From an uncultured Caulobacterales bacterium (lineage in GTDB: Bacteria > Pseudomonadota > Alphaproteobacteria > Caulobacterales > Caulobacteraceae), in NCBI GenBank assembly GCA_903884425.1, contig CAISEP010000023.1:371726-435725 (forward strand): a stretch of DNA of 64,000 nt, in the 5' to 3' direction. Made by a program: the position numbers and the translations under genes. The notes under the pieces are model-generated. The model was given only the letters and a program-made list of their open reading frames with translations. It was not told the origin of the DNA and did no database searches. Positions 17,459 to 25,143 of the stretch are shown here, one piece after another. The first letter of the stretch is position 1; the number at the start of each line of letters is the position of its first letter.

Positions 17459-18271
17459 TCAGGGGGCGCGGAAGTCGTATCTCACGCAGACGGTGACCGA
17501 CGCCTCGGCCCCGGAGGCGCTGCGGCTGAACACCGTCACCTGACGCACCGCGCCCAGGGACCGTCCGGACGCCCCGGCGATCACCTCCGCCTCCCGCCGC
17601 GCTTCCGCCAGGGCCGCCTTGGTGGCGTCGTCCCAGATCGCAGGCGCCACCTGGTCCGCCTGGCCGAGGCCGAAGATCTGGGTGGCATTGAACAGGCCGC
17701 CGGGACTGGCCACGGTGCCGTTGGACGCCACCAGCCCGATCCCCGCCTTGCGCAGATCGTCGAGGAACGGCGCCAGGTCCCGGCCCCCCGGCGCACTGAA
17801 CTTCAGGGTGGACCGGGCCACGAAATGCACTTCGCTCTCCAGGGGCGACGACGGTTCCGTCACGCCGGTGGCCGCCGTCTTCCGGCGCCGGGCCGCCACC
17901 GCCGCCTGGTCGATCACCGGGGTGATGGTCGACTGTCCGTAGTCGATGCCGATCTGGTGCCGCGCCGCTGTCGCCTTGACCACCGACAGCTTCTGGTCGC
18001 GCAGGCGGCTCGCCTCCACCGCGGAGTCGGACGTCCCCTCGATGTTCAGTTCGAAGGTCTCGACCAGGGGGGTGGGCAGGTGGGCCTTGCCGGTGGCCGT
18101 CACCAGGATGGACGCCCCGCCCCGGGCGGCCTCTCCCAGACCCTCGCCGGTGAGTTCGAGGAGGCCCGCGGCGGATCGGGCGAAGTTGGTGGCATCCTGG
18201 GCCGCGGCGGCCCCTGACCACAGGGCGACACTGAGGGCGGCACCCAGGCCGAAGAGTCTGCGATATCCCAT
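17459..18271 (-). CDS. SIMPL domain (DUF541) exported protein
   Basis: A 270-residue protein with a cleavable signal peptide (GAALSVALWSGAAAAQ) and the SIMPL/DUF541 fold: ILVTATGKAHLPTPLVETFELNIEG, repeated beta-alpha segments, and the C-terminal VRQVTVFSRSASG. Members are periplasmic or envelope proteins of unclear molecular function, some linked to stress resistance. I prefer the ATG at 18271 (MGYRRLFG) because GGAG sits at the right distance; the track uses one four codons upstream. The gene is convergent with the aromatic operon and appears monocistronic. Confidence 0.82.
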   Translation of the reverse strand: MGYRRLFGLGAALSVALWSGAAAAQDATNFARSAAGLLELTGEGLGEAARGGASILVTATGKAHLPTPLVETFELNIEGTSDSAVEASRLRDQKLSVVKATAARHQIGIDYGQSTITPVIDQAAVAARRRKTAATGVTEPSSPLESEVHFVARSTLKFSAPGGRDLAPFLDDLRKAGIGLVASNGTVASPGGLFNATQIFGLGQADQVAPAIWDDATKAALAEARREAEVIAGASGRSLGAVRQVTVFSRSASGAEASVTVCVRYDFRAP

Positions 18272-18558
18272 GGTCCACTCCATCGCCGCTCGCGGGCGGG
18301 TGGACTATAGGAAGCCGCTCCCCCGGGGTCGAGACGATCCTGCGATCCGACGGGGCCCCCGCGGCAAGGCGCACACCCGGTCAGGCAGCGCGGGACCGGC
18401 GGGGCTGCCTGATCCGGAATGTCCGGTGCCTGGCCCGGATCGGGGCGGCGGTATCGACCCACGGCTGACTCTCGGCAAGAGGGCAGTTCCGCGCCGCGTG
18501 CTTCTCTGCCATTCCAGCGCCTGATATGACCCGACGGCGCAGGAGTGCGGGGAACACG

Positions 18559-19278
18559 ATGGATATCCACAAGCCGAAGCCGGTTCACAATCTCAAGGAG
18601 TTCCTGTCTGAGATCAGCGTGATTGTCTGCGGCATCCTCATTGCTCTGGCCGGGGAGCAGATAGTCGAACGAATCCACGAGCACCATGTGGCCGCCGAAG
18701 CCCGGGAGCAGATCGCGAAGGAAGTCGCCACGAACCTGGCCGTGTTGAGCAACCGGGTGAAGTCCGAGCCCTGTCTGGACAAGAGGTTTTCAGAATTGCG
18801 GCGGACGCTCGCCAAGGCGAATACCCCGGGCTATGTCGCGCCGAATTGGATCGGTCGTCCCGATGCGTGGGATAATCAGAGCGGGCGCTGGCAGGCGGCA
18901 TCCCAGAGCGGTCGGGCCGCCCTGCTGAGCACTGAAGAGCAAAAGGGGTTCAGTTTCATCTATGGGCAGCTCGCCCAAATTCTTCTTCTCGAAGCCGACG
19001 AGCGCCAGCAATGGTCGCACCTCGAGGCCCTTCAGGGCGTGGCTCACCCGTCCGCGACGCTGATCGATCCAGCTCGCTCGGCGCTGAGTGAGGCCATGGC
19101 CGACGATGCGGCCATCAGGGTCCGCATCGCGGAGTCCTCGTCTGCACTCCGCGAAATTGGAATAGCCCCTGTTCGCTCTCCGGTGGAATCCTCGTTCGAC
19201 TCGGTTTGCCTCCCGACCGACACGCCCACGGAAGTTGGATACCAGAGGCGGTACGACGCGATCCGCTCGACTCAATGA
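18559..19278 (+). CDS. Membrane-anchored hypothetical protein, MDIHKPK family, copy 1
   Basis: A 239-residue protein starting MDIHKPKPVHNLKEFLSEI, then one hydrophobic segment (VIVCGILIALAGEQIVE) and a helical, mostly soluble C-terminal region of about 190 residues. The N-terminal 40 residues match the paralogue at 22900 nearly position by position, while the rest diverges. I have seen this N-terminal signature recurring in Caulobacterales and Sphingomonadales proteins of unknown function. The track starts 11 codons earlier; the ATG at 18559 gives the conserved N-terminus and has AGGAG/GGGGAA upstream. No function is proposed. Confidence 0.78.
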   Translation: MDIHKPKPVHNLKEFLSEISVIVCGILIALAGEQIVERIHEHHVAAEAREQIAKEVATNLAVLSNRVKSEPCLDKRFSELRRTLAKANTPGYVAPNWIGRPDAWDNQSGRWQAASQSGRAALLSTEEQKGFSFIYGQLAQILLLEADERQQWSHLEALQGVAHPSATLIDPARSALSEAMADDAAIRVRIAESSSALREIGIAPVRSPVESSFDSVCLPTDTPTEVGYQRRYDAIRSTQ

Positions 19279-19475
19279 CCTAGCCACCGCCGGCTGATTT
19301 CCGCGCGTCACCGACCGCGTTCCACCCATCCCCACCGTCCGGCACGTCCGATTTCGGGGCGGATCACGGGCTGTGGTCCCATGGCGGGCGAGGTGCCCGG
19401 GACGGGGAGCGGCCCTTGGTCCAGGCGCGCAAGTCCGGCTATGTTCCAGGACGTGACGGCTCCGGGGGACCTGGG

Positions 19476-19940
19476 ATGTATATCGCGATCGTCGCTCTGA
19501 CCATGTTCCTGCTGCCGTCGGCCTCGGTGCTGATCGAGCATGCCCAGCAACCGGCCACCTCCATCGTCTTCCTGATGGGCCGATGGTTCGTGTTCTGGGG
19601 CGTCGGTGTCCGGCTGGGCCTGGCGGGCCTTCGTCAGTTCCTGCAGCCGGCCTTCACCGCCAGGGAGATCTTCCACATGACCAGCGATGAGGCATTGCCG
19701 CTGGTGCGGGAACTGGGGGTCGCCAATCTCGCCACCGGGCTGGTGGGCGTGCTCTCCCTCACCCTGCCGGGGTTCATCCTGCCGGTGTCGATCTCGGCCG
19801 GTGTCTTCTATGGCGTCGCCGGGGTGAGACACGTGGCGGAGCGCGGCCGGTCGCTCAACGAGACCGTCGCCATGGTCAGCGACCTGTTCCTGGCGGCGGT
19901 GCTCGCGGTCTCCGTCGCCGCGACCTTCCTGTCGCACTGA
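19476..19940 (+). CDS. DUF6790-like integral membrane protein
   Basis: A 154-residue protein with about four membrane helices. It begins MYIAIVALTMFLLPSASVLIEH and continues with MGRWFVFWGVGVRLGLAGLRQFLQPAFTAREIF and VRELGVANLATGLVGVLSL, blocks I recognise as DUF6790-like. There is no catalytic motif. The track start at 19416 adds 20 unconserved residues, so I use the ATG at 19476 (a GGGGGAC lies upstream). The gene is isolated between hypothetical genes and its function is unknown. Confidence 0.72.
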   Translation: MYIAIVALTMFLLPSASVLIEHAQQPATSIVFLMGRWFVFWGVGVRLGLAGLRQFLQPAFTAREIFHMTSDEALPLVRELGVANLATGLVGVLSLTLPGFILPVSISAGVFYGVAGVRHVAERGRSLNETVAMVSDLFLAAVLAVSVAATFLSH

Positions 19941-20042
19941 CCCTCCCCCGCCCGTCGGGAATGCCGTCCACGCCGGGCCGGTCCGTCGGGGTCCAGGGCG
20001 GTGACGCGGCGCCTGAACGGCCGTCCGTCCGCGGTCAGGCCG

Positions 20043-20336
20043 TCACTCCCCCGCTGGATCGGGGCCTGTCTTGCCCCCGCGGGTCAGCTTCCGTCGGCGT
20101 TCCAGATGGTGGGACAGGGCGCCGACCTGGTGGATGAGCAGGGCAAGCTCCATGGCGATGGTGAAGCCGAGGCCGGCCACCCGCGGCGGATCGGTGATCC
20201 GCTCCATGATCTCCCCGCCCCGGTGCACGATCTCGATGATCAGGCCGACGCCGAGGAGCGCGTTGTACGGTCGGCCGAGATGATCCTGCAGCCAGGTGTC
20301 GAGCCAGAGTGCGCCACGCGCGATGCCGTTCAGCAT
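20043..20336 (-). CDS. Small membrane protein of unknown function
   Basis: A 97-residue protein with amphipathic and hydrophobic segments (PYNALLGVGLIIEIVHRGG and AGLGFTIAMELALLIHQVGALSHHLE), suggesting one or two membrane helices and a basic C-terminal tail. The longer track ORF (to 20510) overlaps the next gene. The ATG at 20336 has an excellent AGGAGG and a second AAAGG upstream, which decides the start. I do not recognise a named family. Confidence 0.62.
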   Translation of the reverse strand: MLNGIARGALWLDTWLQDHLGRPYNALLGVGLIIEIVHRGGEIMERITDPPRVAGLGFTIAMELALLIHQVGALSHHLERRRKLTRGGKTGPDPAGE

Positions 20337-20410
20337 CCTTTCGCCTCCTGATGTCGCCGGGTCCGGCACCGAATTGTTCTCCACCCGGACCGGATTGGAA
20401 AGCCCTCGCC

Positions 20411-20848
20411 TCAGCGCAGACAGGGAATCCGCGCCGCAACATCGGCGAGACCGAATTTGCGGATGTCTTCGTCCGTCAGGCACAAGCCGTCCCTTCGAGG
20501 ACCGGCCCATTCGATGGTCTGCTTTCCCTCCCGGCGCGCCACGACCAGCAGATACCGGAGATTCACGCGGGGCCTCGCCGAGGCTTGATCCCGAAACAGA
20601 GGCGTTGAAACCGGATCGCCCGACAGGGTGCGATCAACGGTGAATTTCACCCGCCAGGAGCCGTCCAGACCCATTGTGCAGCTTGCATCGAGGCATATGC
20701 GGGGAGCGCCGGGCTCATCGGATATGTCCTTCACATCGGTCGATGTTGCTTCGACCAGCGACCAGCCCGGGGTCTGCGCCCGCGCGCCCCCGGCAGCGTC
20801 GGCCCCGGCGATGGCTACGCCCAGTGCGATGGCCAGGATCGGTCTCAT
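20411..20848 (-). CDS. Exported hypothetical protein with cysteines
   Basis: A 145-residue protein with a clear signal peptide (MRPILAIALGVAIAGADAAGGARAQ). The mature part is mostly beta-predicted with paired cysteines (RICLDASCTMGLDGSW, DGLCLTDEDIRK and a terminal PCLR), compatible with periplasmic disulfides. It lies upstream of the small membrane protein on the same strand with a 74-bp gap. No known domain is recognised. Confidence 0.65.
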   Translation of the reverse strand: MRPILAIALGVAIAGADAAGGARAQTPGWSLVEATSTDVKDISDEPGAPRICLDASCTMGLDGSWRVKFTVDRTLSGDPVSTPLFRDQASARPRVNLRYLLVVARREGKQTIEWAGPRRDGLCLTDEDIRKFGLADVAARIPCLR

Positions 20849-20986
20849 CCGGCCAGCTTAGCAGAGGGAAGGGACGACGCCAGCGGCGTGCTTGCGCTGA
20901 TCCGCCGACCCTGAACCCATGCCTTGACGGGGCGCGCAGCTTCAGCCCCTGGGCGGAACCATCGATCTCCTGAGGACGAACCTGGT

Positions 20987-21013
20987 CCCCCTCCCCCTGC
21001 CCCTCCCCCTCCC
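20987..21013 (-). other. Potential G-quadruplex tract in a divergent intergenic region
   Basis: The plus strand reads CCCCCTCCCCCTGCCCCTCCCCCTCCC, so the minus strand has five G-runs of three to five separated by 1-2 nt. This meets the usual G4 sequence rule. It lies about midway in the 287-bp gap between the divergent genes at 20848 and 21136. No other feature is seen in that gap. Confidence 0.6.
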
Positions 21014-21135
21014 GTCACGGCCATTGCCAGCCGGCCCGGTCCGGCGGATGGTGGTCCGCGGGGTTGTCCGCCGCGCTGCCGTGTCGCGCCCGCTTGCGCG
21101 CGAGATGTTCGGACACAATCGACGGGGTGTGTCTG

Positions 21136-22128
21136 GTGAAGTCCGCAGGGCCTTTGAGCAGAGCCGGGGTTCTGGCGCTTGGCGTGGTGGCCGCGATGCT
21201 GCTTGCGGCCTTTTCCCGGGCGGAGGGCTTTCCGCAATGGGCCTACCCGCCCGCCAACAAGCCGAAGCCCGGTCCCGCAGATGCGGCGGAGGTCAGCCCG
21301 CCGGTCGGACTGCCCGGCACCGATCTCCGGTTCGCCGAAGGGGCGCTCCACGATGGTTACCTGGCGCCGGACTGGTTTCCGGACAGCCACCCGCCTGCGC
21401 CGACGCCGGTCCTGAAGGGGCGACGGGGCGAGGTGGCGGCCTGCGGCTACTGCCACTTGCCGGATGGCTCGGGCAGGCCTGAAAATGCCGGCCTGAGCGG
21501 CTTGCCGGCCGACTATATCCGCCGCCAGGTCGCGGCGTTCCGGGCCGGGACGCGCACCTCCGCAGCGCCGGACTATGTGCCGACCCGGCTGATGGCGCAG
21601 GTCGCCGCCAACGCCACGGACGCGGAGATCGACGCGGCCGCCGCCTATTTCGCCGCCATACCGGCACGGGCGCATGTCCGGGTGGTAGAGACCGACCGGA
21701 TCACCGGCGTCGAGGCGAAGGCCTTTCTCCTGCGCGCCGTGCCGGGCTCAGGCGAGCCACTGGGCGACCGGATCGTGGAGGGGCCCGAGGATTTCGAACG
21801 GTTCGAGCGGCGGGACCCCCGGCTCGTCTACACGGCCTGGGTTCCAAGGGGCGCGCTGAAGCGGGGGGAGGGCCTGGCCCGGACGGGTGGGTCGGGACGG
21901 ACCGTTGCCTGCAGCACCTGCCATGGAAGCGATCTGTGCGGCGGGGCCGGTGCCGCAGGCCCGCCCCTGGCCGGTCGCTCGCCCAGTTACATCTTCCGGC
22001 AGCTCTACGGCTTCTCGACCCATGCGAGAGGCGGCGAGGCGGCCTTGCCCATGCAGGCGGTCGTCGCCCGGCTGACCCAGAGGGACATGATCGCCCTGGC
22101 GGCCTATGTGGGGTCCCTGACCCCCTGA
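21136..22128 (+). CDS. Di-haem cytochrome c, exported
   Basis: A protein of about 330 residues with an N-terminal membrane or signal segment (AGVLALGVVAAMLLAAFSRAEG) and two haem-c binding sites, ACGYCHLPDG and ACSTCHGSDLCGG. Each begins a class I-like cytochrome domain (PADYIRRQVAAFRAG in the first, PSYIFRQLYGFSTHARGG in the second). The start is uncertain: no good ATG exists at the signal peptide, so I propose the GTG at 21136 (GTGAAG, with ACGGGG 8 nt upstream), with GTG 21127 as an alternative. It probably carries electrons in the periplasm. The partner is unknown, as no dehydrogenase is adjacent. Confidence 0.8.
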   Translation: MKSAGPLSRAGVLALGVVAAMLLAAFSRAEGFPQWAYPPANKPKPGPADAAEVSPPVGLPGTDLRFAEGALHDGYLAPDWFPDSHPPAPTPVLKGRRGEVAACGYCHLPDGSGRPENAGLSGLPADYIRRQVAAFRAGTRTSAAPDYVPTRLMAQVAANATDAEIDAAAAYFAAIPARAHVRVVETDRITGVEAKAFLLRAVPGSGEPLGDRIVEGPEDFERFERRDPRLVYTAWVPRGALKRGEGLARTGGSGRTVACSTCHGSDLCGGAGAAGPPLAGRSPSYIFRQLYGFSTHARGGEAALPMQAVVARLTQRDMIALAAYVGSLTP

Positions 22129-22218
22129 TCCGGACCGGGGACCTCGACCCCTGACGCTTGTCGTGGCGGGCAATCGCCCTCATAGCTGGGTGGCCGCCAC
22201 GGCTCGGAGGGGTCCCCC

Positions 22219-22692
22219 ATGTTCGAACGTCACCGTCCTTTCATCGCGTTGTGGGGGGCCGCGGCCCTGGCCCTGGCCGCCAGTGTCGGCACGGCCGCCG
22301 CTCAGACCTGCGCCCCCGCCTCTGCCGAGCCGGTGGACGCGGTCCGCCAGATGTATGCGGCGGCCATGGCGGGCGATCGGGCGAAGACGGTCGCCGCCTT
22401 CACGTCGGAGGGCTATCTGTTCGACGGTGGCGCGCGCTTTACGCCGGAGGGGATCGCCGACTTCATCCTGAAGGCCGAGGCGGCCGGGGTGAAGCCCCGC
22501 TGGAATGTGGTCGCCCCGGAAAGCCACGTCACCTGCGACCTCGCCTGGGCCACCTGGACGAACCGGGGAACCTTCACCACGGCCGCCGGCGACGAACCGA
22601 AGCTGTGGCTGGAGTCCGCCGTCCTCGTCTGGCGGGACGGGGCCTGGAAGATCCGGTTCTTCCATTCGACGGCCGTCGCCCCGTCTCGCTGA
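22219..22692 (+). CDS. Exported NTF2-like (SnoaL/DUF4440-type) protein
   Basis: A 157-residue protein with a signal peptide (ALALAASVGTAAAQ) followed by one NTF2-like cone domain: VDAVRQMYAAAMAGDRAKTVAAFTSEGYLFDGGARFTPEGIADFI and a terminal AVLVWRDGAWKIRFFHST. This is a common small-ligand or enzyme scaffold that cannot be assigned from sequence alone. GGAGGGG precedes the ATG. It is followed 21 bp later by a tiny membrane-protein gene, perhaps co-transcribed. Confidence 0.78.
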   Translation: MFERHRPFIALWGAAALALAASVGTAAAQTCAPASAEPVDAVRQMYAAAMAGDRAKTVAAFTSEGYLFDGGARFTPEGIADFILKAEAAGVKPRWNVVAPESHVTCDLAWATWTNRGTFTTAAGDEPKLWLESAVLVWRDGAWKIRFFHSTAVAPSR

Positions 22693-22713
22693 GGGGGGGC
22701 AGGGAGGCGTTCC

Positions 22714-22845
22714 ATGCCCGATCACGAGACCGAGGCGCAGACCCGGCCGTCATCGCCGCCGAATCTCTTGTGGCGTCTGGCGCGGGCAGCAATCATCGGA
22801 CTGCTGGTCGGCGCGCTGCTGGTCGTCGCCAGACTGGTCCATTGA
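22714..22845 (+). CDS. Small single-pass membrane protein (43 aa), below the ORF-track cutoff
   Basis: ATG at 22714 is preceded by GGGAGGCG and opens a 43-residue frame, MPDHETEAQTRPSSPPNLL followed by an arginine-flanked hydrophobic helix (AAIIGLLVGALLVVARLVH) to a TGA. Composition, start signal and position (21 bp after the NTF2-like gene, 54 bp before the MDIHKPK paralogue) support a real gene. No homologue is recognised. Confidence 0.5.
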   Translation: MPDHETEAQTRPSSPPNLLWRLARAAIIGLLVGALLVVARLVH

Positions 22846-22899
22846 TCGCGGTAGCCGGGGTCACGGGGTGAGAGGGTCACGGGGGGCAAGGGGGAACGG

Positions 22900-23619
22900 A
22901 TGGACATTCACAAGCCGAAGGCCGCGCACAGCTTCCGCGAGTTCCTGATCGAGATCGGCACGATCACCTGCGGCATCCTGATCGCCCTCGGCCTCGAGCA
23001 GGCGGTCGAAGCCATCCACTGGGCCGAAAAGGTGCATGAGGCGCGGGAGGCCATCCACCAGGAACTGGTGCAGGCGACGGTGTTCGCCGAGGAGCGCATC
23101 GCCCTGGAGAACTGCCGGGATACCTATCTGGCGGACCTCGCCACCGCCATCGCCGCTTCTCCCAACCATTGGACGCCGAGGCCGCAGACCTGGTGCGGGG
23201 TGCCGCACGGCACCGTCTTTGCCGGCACGGAGCGCCCCTGGCCCACGGAAGCCTGGCGGTCCATCGTGTCCGAAGGGACCGTGTCGCACTTTCCGGCCCG
23301 CTACCGGCGCCAGGCCCCCTTCACCTTCAACTTCATCGGCATGATCAATGACCGGGCCATCGAGGAAACGCAGGAGGCCTCCAATCTGGGGGCCCTCCAC
23401 TATCCGGTCGAGCTGACCCCCGACGCCAGGATCCGCTTCCTGAACACCATCACCCGGCTGCGCGGCCAGAACGCCCAGGCGGCGCTGGTCACGCACCAGC
23501 TGGAGCGCCAGATCGCCGCCATGGGAGAAGCGCCGACGGAGGCCGAGCTGGAGGACGCGCGGGCCGGCACGCCCTTCTACCGGGGCGGCCTGCCTGCGAA
23601 ACACGGCACCGCGCCCTGA
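22900..23619 (+). CDS. Membrane-anchored hypothetical protein, MDIHKPK family, copy 2
   Basis: A 239-residue paralogue of the gene at 18559, with the same length and the same opening MDIHKPKAAHSFREFLIEI. A hydrophobic segment (TITCGILIALGLEQAVEAIHW) leads into a helical C-terminal part whose sequence has diverged, with ALENCRDTYLADL corresponding to copy 1's EPCLDKRFSEL. A GGGGGAAC ribosome-binding site lies before the ATG. The conserved short basic N-terminus plus single helix suggests a fixed membrane anchor and a variable domain on one side. Function is unknown. Confidence 0.78.
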   Translation: MDIHKPKAAHSFREFLIEIGTITCGILIALGLEQAVEAIHWAEKVHEAREAIHQELVQATVFAEERIALENCRDTYLADLATAIAASPNHWTPRPQTWCGVPHGTVFAGTERPWPTEAWRSIVSEGTVSHFPARYRRQAPFTFNFIGMINDRAIEETQEASNLGALHYPVELTPDARIRFLNTITRLRGQNAQAALVTHQLERQIAAMGEAPTEAELEDARAGTPFYRGGLPAKHGTAP

Positions 23620-23722
23620 GTTGCCGGCACGGGTCGATGGCCCGGGTCGAGGCACAGGCCGGAGACGGGCGGCGGCGGCCTGCCGGGTTCAGGGCGTCAC
23701 CCCGGGATGGCCTGTTCCAGCC

Positions 23723-24859
23723 CTATCTTGCCGCCTCGAGCGCGAGCACGGCATAGCCCGTCGCGGCATCGCTCATGAACAGCCCGATGTCGGATTTCGG
23801 ATCACGCTGCTTGTTCAGCGACCAGGCGTGCCACTGTCCCGTCTCCGGGTCCTGCGCCGAGCGGATCCAGGCCAGTCCCTTCGCGATGGCGGGACGCGGA
23901 CGCGCCTCCGGCGGAAGGGATTCAAGGGTCAGGACGACGAGCCCCGTGGCATAGCCGTCAGGCCGCGGGTCGATCTCCGTCATGTCGTTCCGCACCCAGC
24001 CGCCGAGATCTGAAAGGCTCCAGCCTCCGTCCGGCCGCTGCAGTTTCACAAGCTGCGCGATCACCTGCCTCTGCTCGGCGGGGGTCATCAGGTCCGGCAA
24101 CCCGGTGGAGGCCTGCAGGAGCACCACCTTGTTGAGCAGGGGCTGCCGGGCCAGGTGCGACCGCAGATACCCCCTGAGCAGGGCCAGGCTGGCGGCGATC
24201 TTCGGATCGTCCCGATAGTGGTCCGGGGCCATCCCCACGGCCCCCGCCATCAGGGCGGACCAGTGATAGGCGGACGTGTCCCCTTCCCAGGGGGAATAGC
24301 TGAAGTTCTGCCACACCCAGGTCCCCGCCTCCGGTCCCGTGCGGGACTGGAGCTCCCAGGCGTGGTCGAAGGCCAGGCGCGTCGTGTCGGTCAGATGCCC
24401 GGTCTCCCGGTCATAGCCCGCCAGGATGATGGCGTTCAGGACCGCTTCGGCATTGTGGGCCTCCACCTCCTTGCCCGGGCCGGAGATGATGTCGCTGTAG
24501 AAAGGCTGCATCACCGTCCACTGCTTCACCCGCTTGACGATGCTGGCGAGCATCGCCTTTTCCGGGTCGGTCCGGCCGTCCTGGCCGAGCCGGTGGCGCA
24601 GGACCGGCCGGGCCAGCGCATAGGGTGCCTGGGTGTGGCAGGAGACGCAGACCGTCCCCCGGTCCTTCTGCGCCCGGTCCCAGGACTGCCACCACACCTC
24701 CCGGCGGTCCAGGTAGCGCGCCGCCGCCTCGGGGTTCCAGGCGGTCTGCGGGCCTGAGGATCCGGGGTCGCCGGAGGGGGACCCCGACGCGGACACCATC
24801 GATGACACCGACAGTGATGCGCACAGGGCGGCGGCCAGCAATCGAAGGTGGGTTGTCAT
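23723..24859 (-). CDS. Exported protein with one CxxCH haem site and an alpha/alpha-toroid (terpenoid-cyclase-like) domain
   Basis: A 378-residue protein with a signal peptide (LLAAALCASLSVSSMVSA). Near the mature N-terminus lies GTVCVSCHTQAPYALARPVL, a c-type haem binding motif. The remaining 250 residues form helical-hairpin repeats with the glycine-aromatic pattern LQRPDGGWSLSDLGGW, LAWIRSAQDPETGQWHAW and TGYAVLALEAA, as in squalene-cyclase/prenyltransferase toroids. The cyclase catalytic DxDD motif is not visible. The track ORF extends 81 codons upstream; the ATG at 24859 begins the signal peptide. Perhaps a periplasmic redox or binding protein. The role is not known. Confidence 0.72.
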   Translation of the reverse strand: MTTHLRLLAAALCASLSVSSMVSASGSPSGDPGSSGPQTAWNPEAAARYLDRREVWWQSWDRAQKDRGTVCVSCHTQAPYALARPVLRHRLGQDGRTDPEKAMLASIVKRVKQWTVMQPFYSDIISGPGKEVEAHNAEAVLNAIILAGYDRETGHLTDTTRLAFDHAWELQSRTGPEAGTWVWQNFSYSPWEGDTSAYHWSALMAGAVGMAPDHYRDDPKIAASLALLRGYLRSHLARQPLLNKVVLLQASTGLPDLMTPAEQRQVIAQLVKLQRPDGGWSLSDLGGWVRNDMTEIDPRPDGYATGLVVLTLESLPPEARPRPAIAKGLAWIRSAQDPETGQWHAWSLNKQRDPKSDIGLFMSDAATGYAVLALEAAR

Positions 24860-25143
24860 CCTGGACCTTTCGAAAATCCGGCGAGGCCCGATGGGTGGGT
24901 CCGATCGCCGGTCCTGGCAAGTCGTCGGCCACGGTACGGGCCGGTCGTCCATCGGGAAAGCCCGAAGCTGCCTGTGACGTCGCCGGAATTGCCCGCCGAT
25001 CGGACAGGGATGCGGGGGGCAGGCCCGCGGCCGCCCGGATGGCCCTTTACCCGGGCTCAAACGCCTTTGACCGCGCCGCACCCTGGGATAGCGTGGCGAC
25101 AAGGCGGACGCACCGACGTGGACGGCGTCGGGGAGGCCATGCC

